From the NCBI GenBank assembly GCA_013398955.1, contig VWPU01023651.1, forward strand, positions 248,001 through 312,000: DNA of 64,000 nucleotides, read 5' to 3'. Positions 26,529 through 38,621 of this stretch are shown one piece after another; the stretch's first letter is position 1; each line of letters begins with the position of its first letter. This stretch comes from Callaeas wilsoni (taxonomy: Eukaryota; Chordata; Aves; Passeriformes; Callaeidae). Position numbers and translations under genes: made by a program. Under the pieces are notes generated by a model. It did not search any database, had not been told where the DNA came from, and saw only the letters and a program-made list of their open reading frames with translations.

Positions 26529-29500
26529 CATCCACCACAATCATCTTTGAAAGACAAGTGCTGGAGTTGCACACAGAGAGAGGTATCATTCTTGTGTAAA
26601 AACAAACAGGAATCTTCTCTTTGAAATTCTTGCAGCTGGGAACTCCGCATGAAACCACTCCCTTCCAAAGGTGCCCATGTAGAGGCTGGAGGGCTGAGGC
26701 GCTAGGAGGTGACAGCTGAGAAGGTGATGGTGTCTGGGTTACTGGAGGCTCTTTTCCAAAGCCTGATGCTGTGTCCGTACCAACTGTTTGGAAGGGAGCT
26801 TGTCTGCAGTGTCATAAGCTCCCACAGTAACAGTTTTAACAATTTTACTATTGTCCGTTTAACAGTTTCTTTGATCACAATCTTCAGATGAAAGAGGGCT
26901 AAGGATGATGGCATTTTGTTCAGCTGCTAAGTTTTATTAATGTGAATTTTCATTACTTATTCCACTTTCCAGCATTTAGCACATGCTTTCCTTCTTATTG
27001 TCTACTAAACCCTGCTTTCAGATACAAGATATGTAGAACCTGTCTTTGCTAATGTGCTTGCAATTGCATTAGGAAAGAAATATTTCAAATGAAGATAATA
27101 CATTGTGAGTTCCTCTGGCACTTTGGGAAAATCAGTGACAAAGAAAGCAAGATGATTGAACTGACAGTTTGGCTAGACAGGTTGTCCTGAAAAAGCATTT
27201 TAATACTACATAACCCCAGAGAGATGTGGATTAGCTGTTGTCTACAGTATCATTTCAGGCTAAAATGTAATGCTGATACATCTTCAATACAGATTAAAGA
27301 CTTCCCTTAAAATAATCTGATTAGACTGAAGCATTTTGAGTAAGATTTCATAAAAAGTCCACATCTACTTTAAATGCCATCTTTGGATGAGAAGATTTAT
27401 CATGCTGGAATGATAAAAATTCATCCAGAAAGTACTTTTTCTAATTGATCATTAAGATTACCAAAGTCACCTAGCAAAGACAGTTATGTCTACACTCTGG
27501 ACACCTAAAGTTAAGTGAGATGATTTCCACCCTTACTTTCTTGAGGGTGATCTTAATGCTTTTGCATAAGCCCTGGAATCATTAAGTTTTTAGACATAGT
27601 AATTTTTTATGTCATCTATAAGTGTGTTATAGTTTATATAGGATTTTCCAATTCCAGCTGTTATGAGGACAGCTGTAGAAACAGCCGCTGGTACAAAAGA
27701 TCTTATTAGCTGTCCCTCACTACAAATTTCTAGAACAGCCCTGGTTTTCAGTTTAACAGATGGTATAGTACAGTTAAAAAGGAGATCTCAGGAAACTGAA
27801 CTGAGACATCTCTGAGCCAACAGACTCTAAGTTGTGTTCTTGTTACAGAGTTGGTTACATTTTCTGGCTGAATCTGGAGTGTTACCTTCATTCTTAGCTT
27901 ATTTCTTGGCTTCATATGAACGTATTTTTCTTCTGACAAAAGTCCTGTATGCTTCGGACAGAACTGATTTTCCTTCTTATAAAAAAGATACCTAAAAAAA
28001 CCCAAACCACTGAACTTTACAAGGCTAAAAAGAGAGGTGTAACGGACAGGCCAAGGAAAACTTGGACTTTCAAAAGGGATTTCTGGGGGTCAGCTGAAGA
28101 TTTTGCCTAAGGCGAGATACAATCCAGATCTTGCATTCCCACAGGATGTGGGCTCTGCATCCATGTCCCTTTCTAGTTTCAGTGTTGGGGTTTTTAATTT
28201 ACAAGCATATTCTTCTTATATTGCATTTTGCTGCAAGCAGTTAACTTTTTTGGTAGAGCTTTTCCTAGATGTGGTTCCTTTTCGGTAAGATGCTGAGCCT
28301 CCTTATGTTCCTATCAGTTGCTGAGACACAGTTTAAGATGGGATCATGCTGCTGGGAAAGATAATTTTCTTCTCTGAGAAGAAAACATGTCAGCAAATCT
28401 GGAGGATTTGTAGGCAAATGAGTCCCATATGAGGACGTTTTTCCATATTTTCCAGTGGGACGATCAAAAAGGCTGCGATTGAATACCATCTCCGAAATAT
28501 CTAATGACTGTAGAGAATCAGACTTGTTCCGTCTTAGATGCAAAGATGGATAACACTGAGTTCTGGAGGACATCCCCAGTTCAAACACCGCTAAAATCTA
28601 GAAGGAGTCTTCCTTCACTGGTAGACAGCAAACAGCATACAATGTTCCATGTTCAAACTTAAGAGAGCCAGGATATACTGACATCCTCACACAAGTCTCA
28701 TTTGGCCCACCATGCCATGATGGACAAATGGAGGAAAGAAATACAGGAGATTATCTGATTTGGAGAAGAGTCCTCTAAACCACACTTTCTCAGTGCAGAG
28801 AAGATTCTTACTTGTCTTGTCCCAAAAAAAGCTGACAGCAGTGAACAGTGATGATAAACTGGGCCAAATGCTACAATTCTCACATTGCTCAGAGAAGAGA
28901 ATTAGAGCAAAACGCAGGGAACTAATTCACCCTAAAACTCAGAGGTGAGGCTAAAGTACCTCTAGGATTTTCAGAAAAAGAAGCAAAGCCAAATTTTTAA
29001 TTTCTTTTGTTTTCAAACAAGATGAAATAAACTTAATGACTGTCTCAAGAAATAAAAATTCAACTACAGGTTTTTTTAAATCATAACATAAATATTAGTA
29101 AAATTACATGCAAATATTTATTCTTTTATGTACTATATCATGCTAAGAAGAAAGTAATGCAGACTCTGAATTTTAGATAAAACTGCTGTAAAGAGAGTCA
29201 AAGCCTTGAGTTTGCTGCTAAGAAGCTGAAAGCAAGGGCATAAAAAGCAAATAAGAAATCAGGAAGGTATTTTAAGATAGTTCTCAGAGAAGATTATTCA
29301 AAGAAGGCTAGGGAGCTACATGTTTTTGTCATAAATGAAAGCTTGCAGCACTATGAATTAAATGGACAATTAACTAAAATTAATAGGTATTAAAATTATT
29401 GCCATTTAAGCACCCTTGGTAAAAAGTTCTGACGTGCTTTCAAAGCTTGGCTGCTCTTATAAAGGCACAGGCTGGGGGAGGAAGGAAAGATAGAGGGAGG

Positions 29501-32500
29501 ACTGTTTGGGGAACCAGAGAGATGTTGTGCAACATGCTACTTAAGCAGAAACTAGCACCATGCAGCTTAGCTCCAGTGTTAAAGTAGTCATCCCACCATT
29601 CCCACCAGTAACAAAGGGAAACGCAGAAAGGGCTCAATTTACCTGGTACAAAATAAAGGTCTCTGACTTATCCTGGAGTTCCCATTGAAAATTAGTTTCT
29701 CATTCATGACTGAATAAATTTAATACAACTGATACAACTTATGTTTTTGTCTTTCACATTGTGGGATCTGCATGAATTGAGAATGGAGTTGAATGCAGTC
29801 TGAAAACAGAAACCAGTATGACATCTCAACTATTCCCAATTAAAGAAACAAAAAATAATCCATGTATCCTGTTCCTCTCTAGTCCATCAGTGGAAGATGA
29901 CCTTCCTGCCTGTGAGGCATCTTCCTCTCTTGGAGCTGATTAACTCAAGAACTTAAACAGCTACTTAAAGTATATATAATTAAGGTGCAAAGTTGGGCAG
30001 ACAGAATACTTTATAGCCAAACTTTATCTGCTCTCCCTATCTTTTTTTTAGCGGGGAGAAAGTGCATGTTATGCATTAAAAAAGAGATCCTCTGGAATCC
30101 CAATGCCCATTTAGTTTGAAAAGGTCATAAAGATAAAGGTCAAGCTGCAAACTCTATATTAAACCATGCCTCTACATAAGCCTTCAGGGGTTTTGTTGAC
30201 ATTACTGTGAACTATGCACAGAGCTACAGAATCACAAAATACCAGATGGAGCAGGATCAGGTCTGGTTTTACAACAGCACAGAAACCACCTCTTGCATCA
30301 GCAGTCCCATATAGCTTTCTATAAATGACAATTAACTTCTAAAAATACCCCATGTCTTTCACTGGGCTTTTCAGCACGAGACCTCAATATTGATGATATC
30401 GAGGAACAATGAGAAAAAGTGAGGTTTGACACTGGCTAAAGGCAGCAACAGTAATCTAAATACACAGTCACAGTGTTCTGTCTGCAAAACTCTCAGGATA
30501 GGTTTTGACTTTGCTCCTTGCATGCTGAGTGTGTGGAACAACAGGATGTTCTGCATGCCCAGGACTGTTGGCTATTCCTGCTGCAGAAATGGGTGCTGTT
30601 GGGAGTGCTATTATTTGTGACAGCAGCAATATTTAATGAAAACATTCATACAGTAACAGAACTGAACTGGACGGTCAGGGTCACCAATTCCTCATTAAAT
30701 CTAGGAAAGCTCTGTCTCGGTGACCCTCTGCAGTGATGCAGCATCTTACAACTTCAAAAGCTACAGCCTATAGGGAAACCACTAGAATTGTTTAAATAGG
30801 GAAAATCTTCTAAACCATTTGAACTAGTTTAGGCATAAAGGCCACATTAAATGACAAAGGCTAAAATTTCCTAGCGTTCTCTCTATCATCTCTGTTTGGC
30901 AGGCAAAAATCAAATATCATTATAAGGTGTTGCTTGATTGAAGTGACTCTAATAATGAAAAAGAACGTAGTGGAAGAGCAGGGCCTTCCCTGAGGGCAAC
31001 ATTTTAATGAGAGTTGGTCAAGTTGCCATGGAAAGGACCAAAAGAAGTCCAGCAAAGGGTTCAAATAGGAAAAAACCTGTCAATAACATCAAAAAAGATG
31101 GATTTGTCCTGGGAGGAAAGGGTCAATGAGGAAGGGAATGGAAATGTAAACATTAGCTAATAAACTGCACGTAGCATACTGAAGCAACCAAGAAAATGGC
31201 AGGAAAAGTGTAGGAAACATATGCTGTCCTCCCCCAGGGACTAGCAGGAATCCTAGAACATGGTAGTAGCTTTGGGTTTAATTTTAATATGATTGGCACA
31301 TCAGAAACCGTCCTACAAACTCAGAGAGGAAATGTTGCTGCTTCTGTCTTTCATCTGCACAAATTGGCAATAAAAGGTGGATGAAAACGACTCTGACAGA
31401 CCCCTTCTCCTGTGGTCCCTGTCCTTCCTGTTGGCTAAACCCATTTGCAAATAACTATGCTGAAATGGGAGCCAGGCTCAAATCCTGTAAATAAAGACTG
31501 CTGATGCACACTTTCCGCTAAGTCCATGGCAAAGGCTTTTTGTTTCTCTAAACTTTCATATAGCATTTGCTTTATAGCCCTTCGTTTAAATAACTCCACT
31601 TTGTTCAGATGCACTCTTTTACATCCAAAGGTATGCAAACATTAGGTACAAGCATCTGCAAATATTAAGAAGCACAATAATTTTGCAGGAGAAATTCTCA
31701 CTTTTGAGATGTTAAATGAGTTATTTTAAATGACATTAACTGAATCATCAGCAGAAGTGGGAAAGAAGTGCTTAGGAACATTGACTCCCATTTCTCTACT
31801 GCAACCAAGTGAGACCCTTTGCTCCCTGTCGTTTTGGCAGCTAATGGCACTTCCCTGTGATTTTAAGACTTCTGTGGCTTCTCCTCCTTTTTCCTAAGGA
31901 TACTTCTCCCTCCCTATTTTTATAAGCAATTTTATGTAAGTCAGTTTTGTAGTTGAAATCTCACATCAAAACACATTTCTCTGTTTCAGCTTGCATTCAA
32001 GACAAACTTTTGGTGGCTCCATTTGTAACCCATATGTTGAGGCATCCCATTCTGTTTCACAGTTAAATGGATGGCACTGGACTGTGAAAAGTTTGAATTA
32101 ATTATTTGTGATAAACTGTGGAAAATCCGTGAATAAAATGATAATAATTGGACACAAATACGGTAAAAGCTGTCATAGAAAGAAGTGCAGCACATCCATG
32201 TGTCGCATCGCATCCTGTCACAGGCACTTATGAAAGATGTAATATAAATTGTCTCAAAAAACTTGCAAAAAATAAAAGGCAGCCTGGATAGTTGTATTTT
32301 AGCAAATGTGTTTGCACTAAGGGTACCTTCTGTTGAACAGTTCTGCCCACAAGCTGTCTGTAGAATATAGAACATCTCTCGAGCATGCTTGCCACCTTGA
32401 AGCAGGGCAGTCGGAAGCAGAAAAAAAAGAACAGAATGCAGAAAAAAAGGTGAAGAAAGAGAGAAATGAGGGACAGCAAGTCTAAGTACCATAAATACAT

Positions 32501-32650
32501 TTAGAAATGAGATTAGCAAAGTATGACAATAGAATTCAAATGACAGACAACATTAAGATTGCAGTAAATAACATAGTATGAAAAAAAACCAATTCAGCCA
32601 TACAGCGCTCTTTTTTTAAGCTTAGCTAAGGAGTCATAACAAAAGCAGGA

Positions 32651-32674
32651 ATATTATTACTATTATTATTGTTA
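32651..32674. repeat. ATT-type trinucleotide repeat
   Basis: Imperfect ATT/TTA triplet repeat with one C and one G interruption, about 170 bases downstream (in transcription) of the 32842 exon border. Confidence 0.75.
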
Positions 32675-32841
32675 TCACTATATTAAAATAGCATTTTCAT
32701 TTCATCATTAGGAAAATGGATTTAATTTGGGGGGGGGGTGGTGGAGAGACATTTCACGGTTAGTTTCCTTGCTCTCAAAACCACACGTCCATATGCTTTG
32801 CTTCTGAGGCGTCCTCCTCACACCACTGGCTCCCAACTTAC

Positions 32842-33052
32842 CGACAATATCGAACCAGAGAGGAATGTTCGAGGGCTGCACAGAGACCACCCCGACAATC
32901 TCGGTCACTTTATCGCTCTCCATGACGGTGAAGTTGTAAAAGGGTTCGTCAAAAGTCAGGGGAAAGGGAGAGGGCACAGGCTTCTTTATCCACTCAATAT
33001 GGAGACGTGCAGTTGAAGACTTTTGGGGCCGGCCATTGTCCACTGCTTTTAT
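32842..33052 (-). CDS. FAT3: FAT3 internal exon, 211 bp (cadherin repeat)
   Basis: Coding exon entering in phase 0 (ATA AAA GCA GTG, IKAVDNG) and leaving in phase 1 (GTC G, then a near-consensus donor GTAAGT). The acceptor is ctttgtgcctgccag. It completes the repeat begun in the 315 bp exon and starts the next one at DEPFYNFTV, where NFT is a potential N-glycosylation sequon. The linker between the two repeats ([15 protein letters not shown]) lacks the DxNDN calcium motif and is proline-rich, so this junction is probably calcium-poor. The exon ends in WFDIV plus the first base of a glycine codon completed by the exon at 23616. The 3' side continues into a 9.2 kb intron. Confidence 0.92.
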
Positions 33053-34959
33053 CTGGCAGGCACAAAGAAAAGAGGGCTCAGGCTGAGCATCCCAGCTTGG
33101 CAGTTCAGACCTAAGTCTATCGCAGTGTGATGACTGCTGGAAAAACGGCCTTTGTAATCCTATATGTAAAATCCCATGAAAAAAGAGGAAGATAAGCACT
33201 GATTTCTCAGTTCTCACTTATCTTTTTTTGCTTTTTTTTTGCATAATGCTTTGACTTTTCACTGAAAAAGCTGATTTTAAACTGAAATGTTTTGTTTAAA
33301 AATGCTGGTGTGAGGCCTCCTGCAGATGCAATTCAAACACTCCCCACACAGATCCTCCTCTCCAGAACCAGCTTCCCTCTCTGATTTCATCTTGCGCCCA
33401 CCTCCCTCTTGCAGCAAAGCTGGTAGCTTTGTAATGATCCTGTGTGAGACCATGCATTTCCAAAACATGCTCACCCAAAGCATGTTTTACTGCCTTCAAG
33501 TGGCATCTGTGTTGCAGATAAGTATTCCCTATATTGCCTTCCTCAGGACCTTTAAATGAATTAAATAAGTTTCAGGTAATTTCCCTCATTCTCCATAACA
33601 AATATAATTTAAAATTTTGCCATGTTTTCTTTTTTTCCTCCTCTCTGTCATTTTCATTAAGAGTTGCTTTCCTTCGTCCTATTTCTTTTTATTATAAAGT
33701 CCTCTAGAAAGGCGGATAGGCTTGATATTTGTGTGGCATGCTTTATGCATTTAGCATAGCAAAGACAAGATGAGCAGCAACAAACACTGGGCTTCAGAAA
33801 ACGCTGAATGCAGGTTATAAAATGGGTGCTTTGATGGATAACATTAATGTTATCCAAATGTTTACCTTTTTTTTAAAAAAAGGTCATGTTTCTGGCTATA
33901 TAGGTCCACTGGTGTAAATATACCATTACAATATCTTTTAGAAATGGGAAATACTTTTTTTTCTGACATATCGTGCCCTATTTCTTCCTCTGGAAATGTG
34001 TTAAGTGGGTTTGATGCTAACACTCCTCACCCTGCTCCATTCCAGGCAGGCAGGCCCTTTGTGAAAAGATGCTGAGGGTGTGATGAGCAGTTTCTAGGTA
34101 GAAAATATTCAGTTGTTGCATTATAAGAAGGCTGAGATCTCAGACATGACTTTGAGGTCACCAGAGGGAAAAGTACTCACTCACTTGAAGGCTTCTCTAC
34201 TCTGATTCCTAGGTATTTCTCAATATTTTGTTATTTATTAATTTTCCAACATTATGAAGCTAACCCACTTCTGTAAGAGACATGATTTCCAGATGTCAGA
34301 CCATGGACCTCTGATATTTTTATATCAGCTCCTTAGTACAACTTGTTGGCTTACTTCTGTGGATGAAGAGCACACATTCCAGTCTTATATGGCTTTATAT
34401 CGACTCAACCATATTTTATTCTCCCTTTAGTTCACTTTCACTATATGGTTAGAGTTCTGAAACAAGAATTTTGACTGAGATTTCTTTTAACTGAAATTGC
34501 TTCCACAACACAGAGGACACAGTACTGCTCCTCTCTTAGGTGCAGCCACCTAACTGGGACAGTAGGTACCCTCTGTAAGGGCAAACAGTTGTATCCACAC
34601 AAAAAGTAAGTACTCAGTTGTAGCCGCATCTGCCCAGGCCAACATGATACAACTTTGGGAGAAGACAAGTGTTTGGTCTTCACTTCTGCATATTGAAGGG
34701 AATGGCTTATGCTAACAATGTGCAGGCTGACCTGACACTCAGAGAATACTTCATGACCTGCAATAGCATGAATGATCTCTCAGACTCAATATTTTGGCAG
34801 TAGTTGTATATGAATACTAGATTTTTTAATTTAGGTCTTATATATAGGGCATGAACATAGGTATATATCCCCCTTTACACAGGAGGGCCTATTTCTTTAA
34901 AGAAAAAAAAAAAAAGTCAGTCAAATCATGGGTTTGTATGTCAATGAAAGAGTGCTTAC
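33053..34959 (-). other. FAT3 intron, 1,907 bp, phase 0
   Basis: Intron between the 315 bp and 211 bp exons, with donor GTAAGC and acceptor ctttgtgcctgccag. Its notable content is a pair of adjacent palindromes at 33835-33884. No gene recognised. Confidence 0.88.
33835..33884. repeat. Two adjacent palindromes
   Basis: 33835-33856 is a perfect 22-bp palindrome (TGGATAACATT and its reverse complement with no spacer). Seven bases later, 33864-33884 is an inverted repeat of ACCTTTTTTT around a single T. Both are AT-rich and could extrude as cruciforms or pair in the transcript. Confidence 0.9.
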
Positions 34960-35274
34960 TGTTAAGATGTCGTAACTCCCTGCTGTGAACTGCTTTCTGG
35001 AGGAAACCATCCCTGTTTTGGGATCAATGAAGAACTTCCCATCATCGTTCCCATCCACAATGCTGTACGAGATTTCTGCATTAGGGCCTTCGTCTTTGTC
35101 AAAAGCAAAAGCTCTGTAGATTGGCTCCCCTCTTTTCTTTCGGTCCCTCTCCGGCAGCTTGATCTGATAGACTTTGTCTGGGAACTGTGGTTTGTTATCA
35201 TTCTCATCCAGAACCTGGACCACCACCCAAACGGAGGATTGCTTGGGAGATGTGCCCCCATCTGAGACGGTCAC
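34960..35274 (-). CDS. FAT3: FAT3 internal exon, 315 bp (cadherin repeat)
   Basis: Coding exon of 105 codons, phase 0 at both ends. It reads VTVSDGG at the start and GSYDILT at the end. The acceptor is ctgtttttcag before GTGACC and the donor is ACA followed by GTAAGC. It carries the last strand of one cadherin repeat, the canonical calcium linker DENDNKPQF, and most of the next repeat with the [12 protein letters not shown] (DxD-like) and FFIDPKTG motifs. A basic patch, RDRKKRGE, lies early in the second repeat; it looks like a furin-type site but is part of the family sequence and I do not claim cleavage. This is the most 5' FAT3 exon I can see in the window; the preceding exon must also end in phase 0. 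The open frame continues past the donor for 13 intronic codons, which are not coding. Confidence 0.92.
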
Positions 35275-38200
35275 CTGAAAAACAGCAGTACAACAGCTGA
35301 TATTCTCAACAGCTACAGTGGGACTTCGTAAACTGGAGAAAAACATAAAGCATAAGGAAACACCTTGCCCTCCCCAGAGTTATCCTGCAGTTTACAAAAT
35401 CTTCTGTGTATGCGACACGCAATTACTATAAATGCTTAGTGCTTAACTCCATTTGTCCACAATGGCAAATCCAGGAATCCAGAAGACTTTTTACTTCTGA
35501 GATGAATGTGGAATAAGGAACCTGAAGACTAGGAGGCTATTTCTCAAAACATAAAACCCTTTTATCTCAAATTCTGCAAGTTTATCTGAGAAGAGAGAAC
35601 TGGAATTAACCCATTAATCAGGGATCCCTGCATTTTTGGCATATATATTTTCAAGTTTCTTCTGTCGTGGAAAGAATTGGAAAGACGCATTTCTTCTTAA
35701 ACCCTAAAAGAACCTCTGTCATTTTTTTCCCATTAATTATTTGGAATTTCTTAAACAACAAAAGGATTTCTGTCAGTTCTTTTCCTTCATTATCCAAGAT
35801 GTGACAGCTCATTAATTCCAAACCTGCTTTATAAGATTGTAAGGAGCACAGAGAGGCAGGTAACAAAAAATTTTTGCTCCATTGTGTAGAGAGTGCACTG
35901 TGCTGCCAGAAACATGTAAGAAATAAAATCTTTGAGATGAAAGTTAATTAGTAATTTAGCTGCAACTTAAACAGAATTACTAATAATTTTCAATCTGAAA
36001 CACTATGAAAATGAAATGATTCAAGATCAACAAGCCCTCAAGAGATTTAATAATATGCCTTCAAAATGAAATCACTATGTTTCAAACTTCTCCCTCAATA
36101 TTTCGATCGTGTTTTTAATGAGAAAGAAATAAGGCAGAAAGTTATTTCTGTTTGCATGAAAGAAGTTCAAATTTCATTTTCAGCTACATATGGTAACATG
36201 CCAAATCCCACAGTAGCAATTTCTGATGATAGTGAGCCAAGATATTACATACCCTTCCCTGCTCATACTGATCACTGCACATCGACTGGTTTGCTGGTAA
36301 CTTCTTGATGTTTTATTTTTCCTTAAAAGTTTCTGTGCTCCCTTGCAAATCCTATAGTCCTGATGTCCAATTCTCAGGCAAAGCAAAATTTTGTGGGAAT
36401 AATACCCCTTGGCATTGTCCCATCCTTGTGTAAAGAAATCTAAACTTAGGGTAACCTCGGGACAACAGAGATCAGCAGAAAAACCTTATTTTCTTTGAGG
36501 AAGGTAAAAGACATTATCCCTTTCCTGTATTTAACTATATATTTAAACACTGATGCAGTGGAAGGGAGCAGACTGACAGCCTCAGGGACTGAAACAGCTC
36601 ATTTACAGAAAAGTGAGTGGTACAGGAACATACAGTGGGCAATGTAAGTTCCCCAAAAGAGCCCAGAACCCACGTGGAGAGTGGAACCTCTCCTCCCAGC
36701 AACACGTACCAGTCTCAGGCCTCTCTCTCCCAAGACTGGAGTAGAGTTTCTTAAGTGCTGAGTAGGTCTAGCATTCGGCAGCTGTTGGGATCTCCACTCC
36801 TGTGATGGGGACAGCTGTTTGCAGAGTGCTGCATGGCGATCAGACCCATCCTGCAAAGCCACCAAAGTGACATCTGCCAGTCACCAGCACAGGGGTGTGG
36901 GAAGAGGACCCACATCACTATCAGTGTGCTCAGCCATCCAGTTCCCAGTATCAACACTCTCCAAAACAGCATTTTTAATGTTGAAAGGCTGTATACACGG
37001 CTGTGAATCTGCCTTTCCACTTGGTGAGAGTCACACCACCAGGGACCTCAGCCTCTCCACTTCACTGATGATCCCCTCTATTTCTGTTCTACTCCGCTGC
37101 AACCGGCCAAGCTCTTGGCCAGACCACAGGTTAACAAAGGAAAACCTTTCCTGGGTTTCTCCACAAATAAAATAATAAATGATGACAAGCACTACAGGCT
37201 CTATTGCATAGAAACAATCAGAGACACACTAATCCAAACTCAAAAAATATCAACAAAATGCTTTTTTAGAGAGTAATGTTCTTGCATAAAAAAATATTAG
37301 TGAGATTCTGGAAACGTCTGTTCTTCGAACAAATACAACCTGGGTTTTTTTTAAAAAGACATTTTCTTCAGTCTGATGGCAGTAATCTACAAGACGTGTG
37401 TGTGTGTGAGACAAAGAGTTTACAACCAATAATGACTATAAAATCTATGAAAACCACAGTGGTATAAACAGTCAAGCAACTATGATGAAAAAACCTTGCC
37501 TAAGTCAAAAAACTGCTCAAGAAGTGAAGCATCCTCCTATGTTTTACCAGTACAGTCTCACAGTTTGTTAGGTTACTGCTGAAATCCAGACTAACATGTT
37601 GTTATGACAATAAATATTTGCATCCATTTGTTTGTTTTTGTAAGCCCAAACTTGGAGAAAATCTATTCAAGAACAGAAAAACTGAAAATATTTGCTGCCA
37701 GCTAACAGAAAAGACTAATGGTTATAGCACAAAATGACAGCTAATTAATGAAAATTAACAAAGACTGCCTGAAGTTAGTCAATCCTACTTGGGCTAAAAC
37801 TTTACATCCCTGGAGAGGAAAATGTTAGGTACCAGCTAAGCCTTTTTCTCTGAGTGACACTCAAAACTTTTCAAAATAACAGGATGCAGCTCCACTCAAA
37901 AAGCTGTGAGTGCCAGACATGGGAACTGAAGTCCTCTCTTTGCAGGAATGTAAATTAATTAAGCCTCCCTCACACCAGTGATGTGATGATTTCCCTTACT
38001 GTAAATTTGCACCCTGGCTGACCCCTCTTCTGTGCTCCATCATCCTGACCCCAGCCTGGCTATTCAGGTTCCAGCCATAAACAAGGTAAAAGAACTGCAA
38101 AACCTTCCTCTGCCCCTACAGAAAGAAACCCCGCCACGACAACACATTAAAACAAACCCAGAAATTGCTGCCAGTACAGAATTGTTCCGAGACAAAAATG

Positions 38201-38573
38201 GGGAGAACAGGAGAGGTCATTCAGCACATCGCTCTGCAACTACCATTTCCATCAGGACACAGTATCACACCAGCACTTAGGGGCCCCTCTAACCAAGGCA
38301 ATTTCGATTCAAACATTACCACAGTTCTCAGCAAAACCCTTGAACAGCTGGAAATTACAGTAAAAAGTAACCAGAGAGGGGAGGGAGGTTACGATGTTCA
38401 TAGGACAAAGCTAATTCACAGCTGGTATCTCTGGAAATGCAAAAGGCAGATGTGCAAGGCACAGGAGAGCTTGCAGGAGAGAAGCTGTAATTTAGGACCA
38501 GTGAGGTTCTTTTGTTTAGAAACCTGCAGATAGCATGGTAGGAAAAACAAAACAGAGAAGAAAGGTAATACAG

Positions 38574-38621
38574 ATGAATGACATCTGTCATTCATTTGTC
38601 AGTCTGAGACAGACTGTCTCA
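38574..38621. repeat. Cluster of three inverted repeats
   Basis: ATGAATGACA at 38574-38583 pairs with TGTCATTCAT at 38586-38595 (2-base spacer). AGTCTG at 38601-38606 pairs with CAGACT at 38610-38615. Overlapping it, TGAGACAG at 38605-38612 pairs with CTGTCTCA at 38614-38621 around one base. All stems are perfect. Confidence 0.9.

Larger units (their letters stand above)
23617..32841 (-). other. FAT3 intron, 9,225 bp, phase 1
   Basis: AT-rich intron with a near-consensus donor GTAAGT and acceptor tgcaacaattag. It contains a GA-rich tract near 24313-24340, a T15 run at 25457-25471, a 28-bp imperfect tandem duplication at 26473-26528 and an ATT-type triplet repeat at 32651-32674. The longest open frame (31986-32519, minus) begins at a TTG codon and has no recognisable domain. 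No gene is supported. Confidence 0.85.
3662..35274 (-). other. FAT3: FAT3 gene, internal portion (six exons joined)
   Basis: Gene model on the minus strand, join order 35274-34960, 33052-32842, 23616-23477, 13968-13693, 12154-11944, 7735-3662. Every intron has GT-AG borders and a pyrimidine-rich acceptor, and phases chain correctly, so the joined frame of about 1,742 codons is open throughout. The product is a run of cadherin repeats with the LDRE/LDHE, DxD and DxNDNxPxF signatures, 16 complete and two partial. Assignment to FAT3 rather than FAT1, FAT2 or FAT4 rests on my recognition of long near-identical stretches of vertebrate FAT3, not on a search. The protein is a giant plasma-membrane cadherin acting in cell-cell recognition and planar or neuronal polarity. 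Only extracellular sequence is encoded here. The first and last coding exons, promoter and polyadenylation site are outside the window. Confidence 0.9.

Noticed and set aside
30225..30270. CTACAGAATCACAAAAT stretch as a third CR1 tail
   Set aside because: Only the octamer-like word matches; the following bases do not resemble the CR1 core.
31986..32519. 177-codon minus-strand frame with hydrophobic N-terminus
   Set aside because: It begins at TTG, follows a verified splice donor, is built from T-rich intron sequence (hence the F/L/S content), and has no family resemblance.
35145..35160. Basic RDRKKRGE stretch as a furin cleavage site in FAT3
   Set aside because: It sits inside a cadherin repeat and is part of the normal family sequence as I recall it; sequence alone does not support processing here.
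34962..35261. 99-codon frame overlapping the 315 bp exon
   Set aside because: Same strand but out of frame with the cadherin reading; it is a shadow frame.
36751..37175. Opposing open frames of 89 and 118 codons in a slightly GC-richer patch
   Set aside because: No domain, no convincing start context, and both strands open at once, which fits composition rather than coding.
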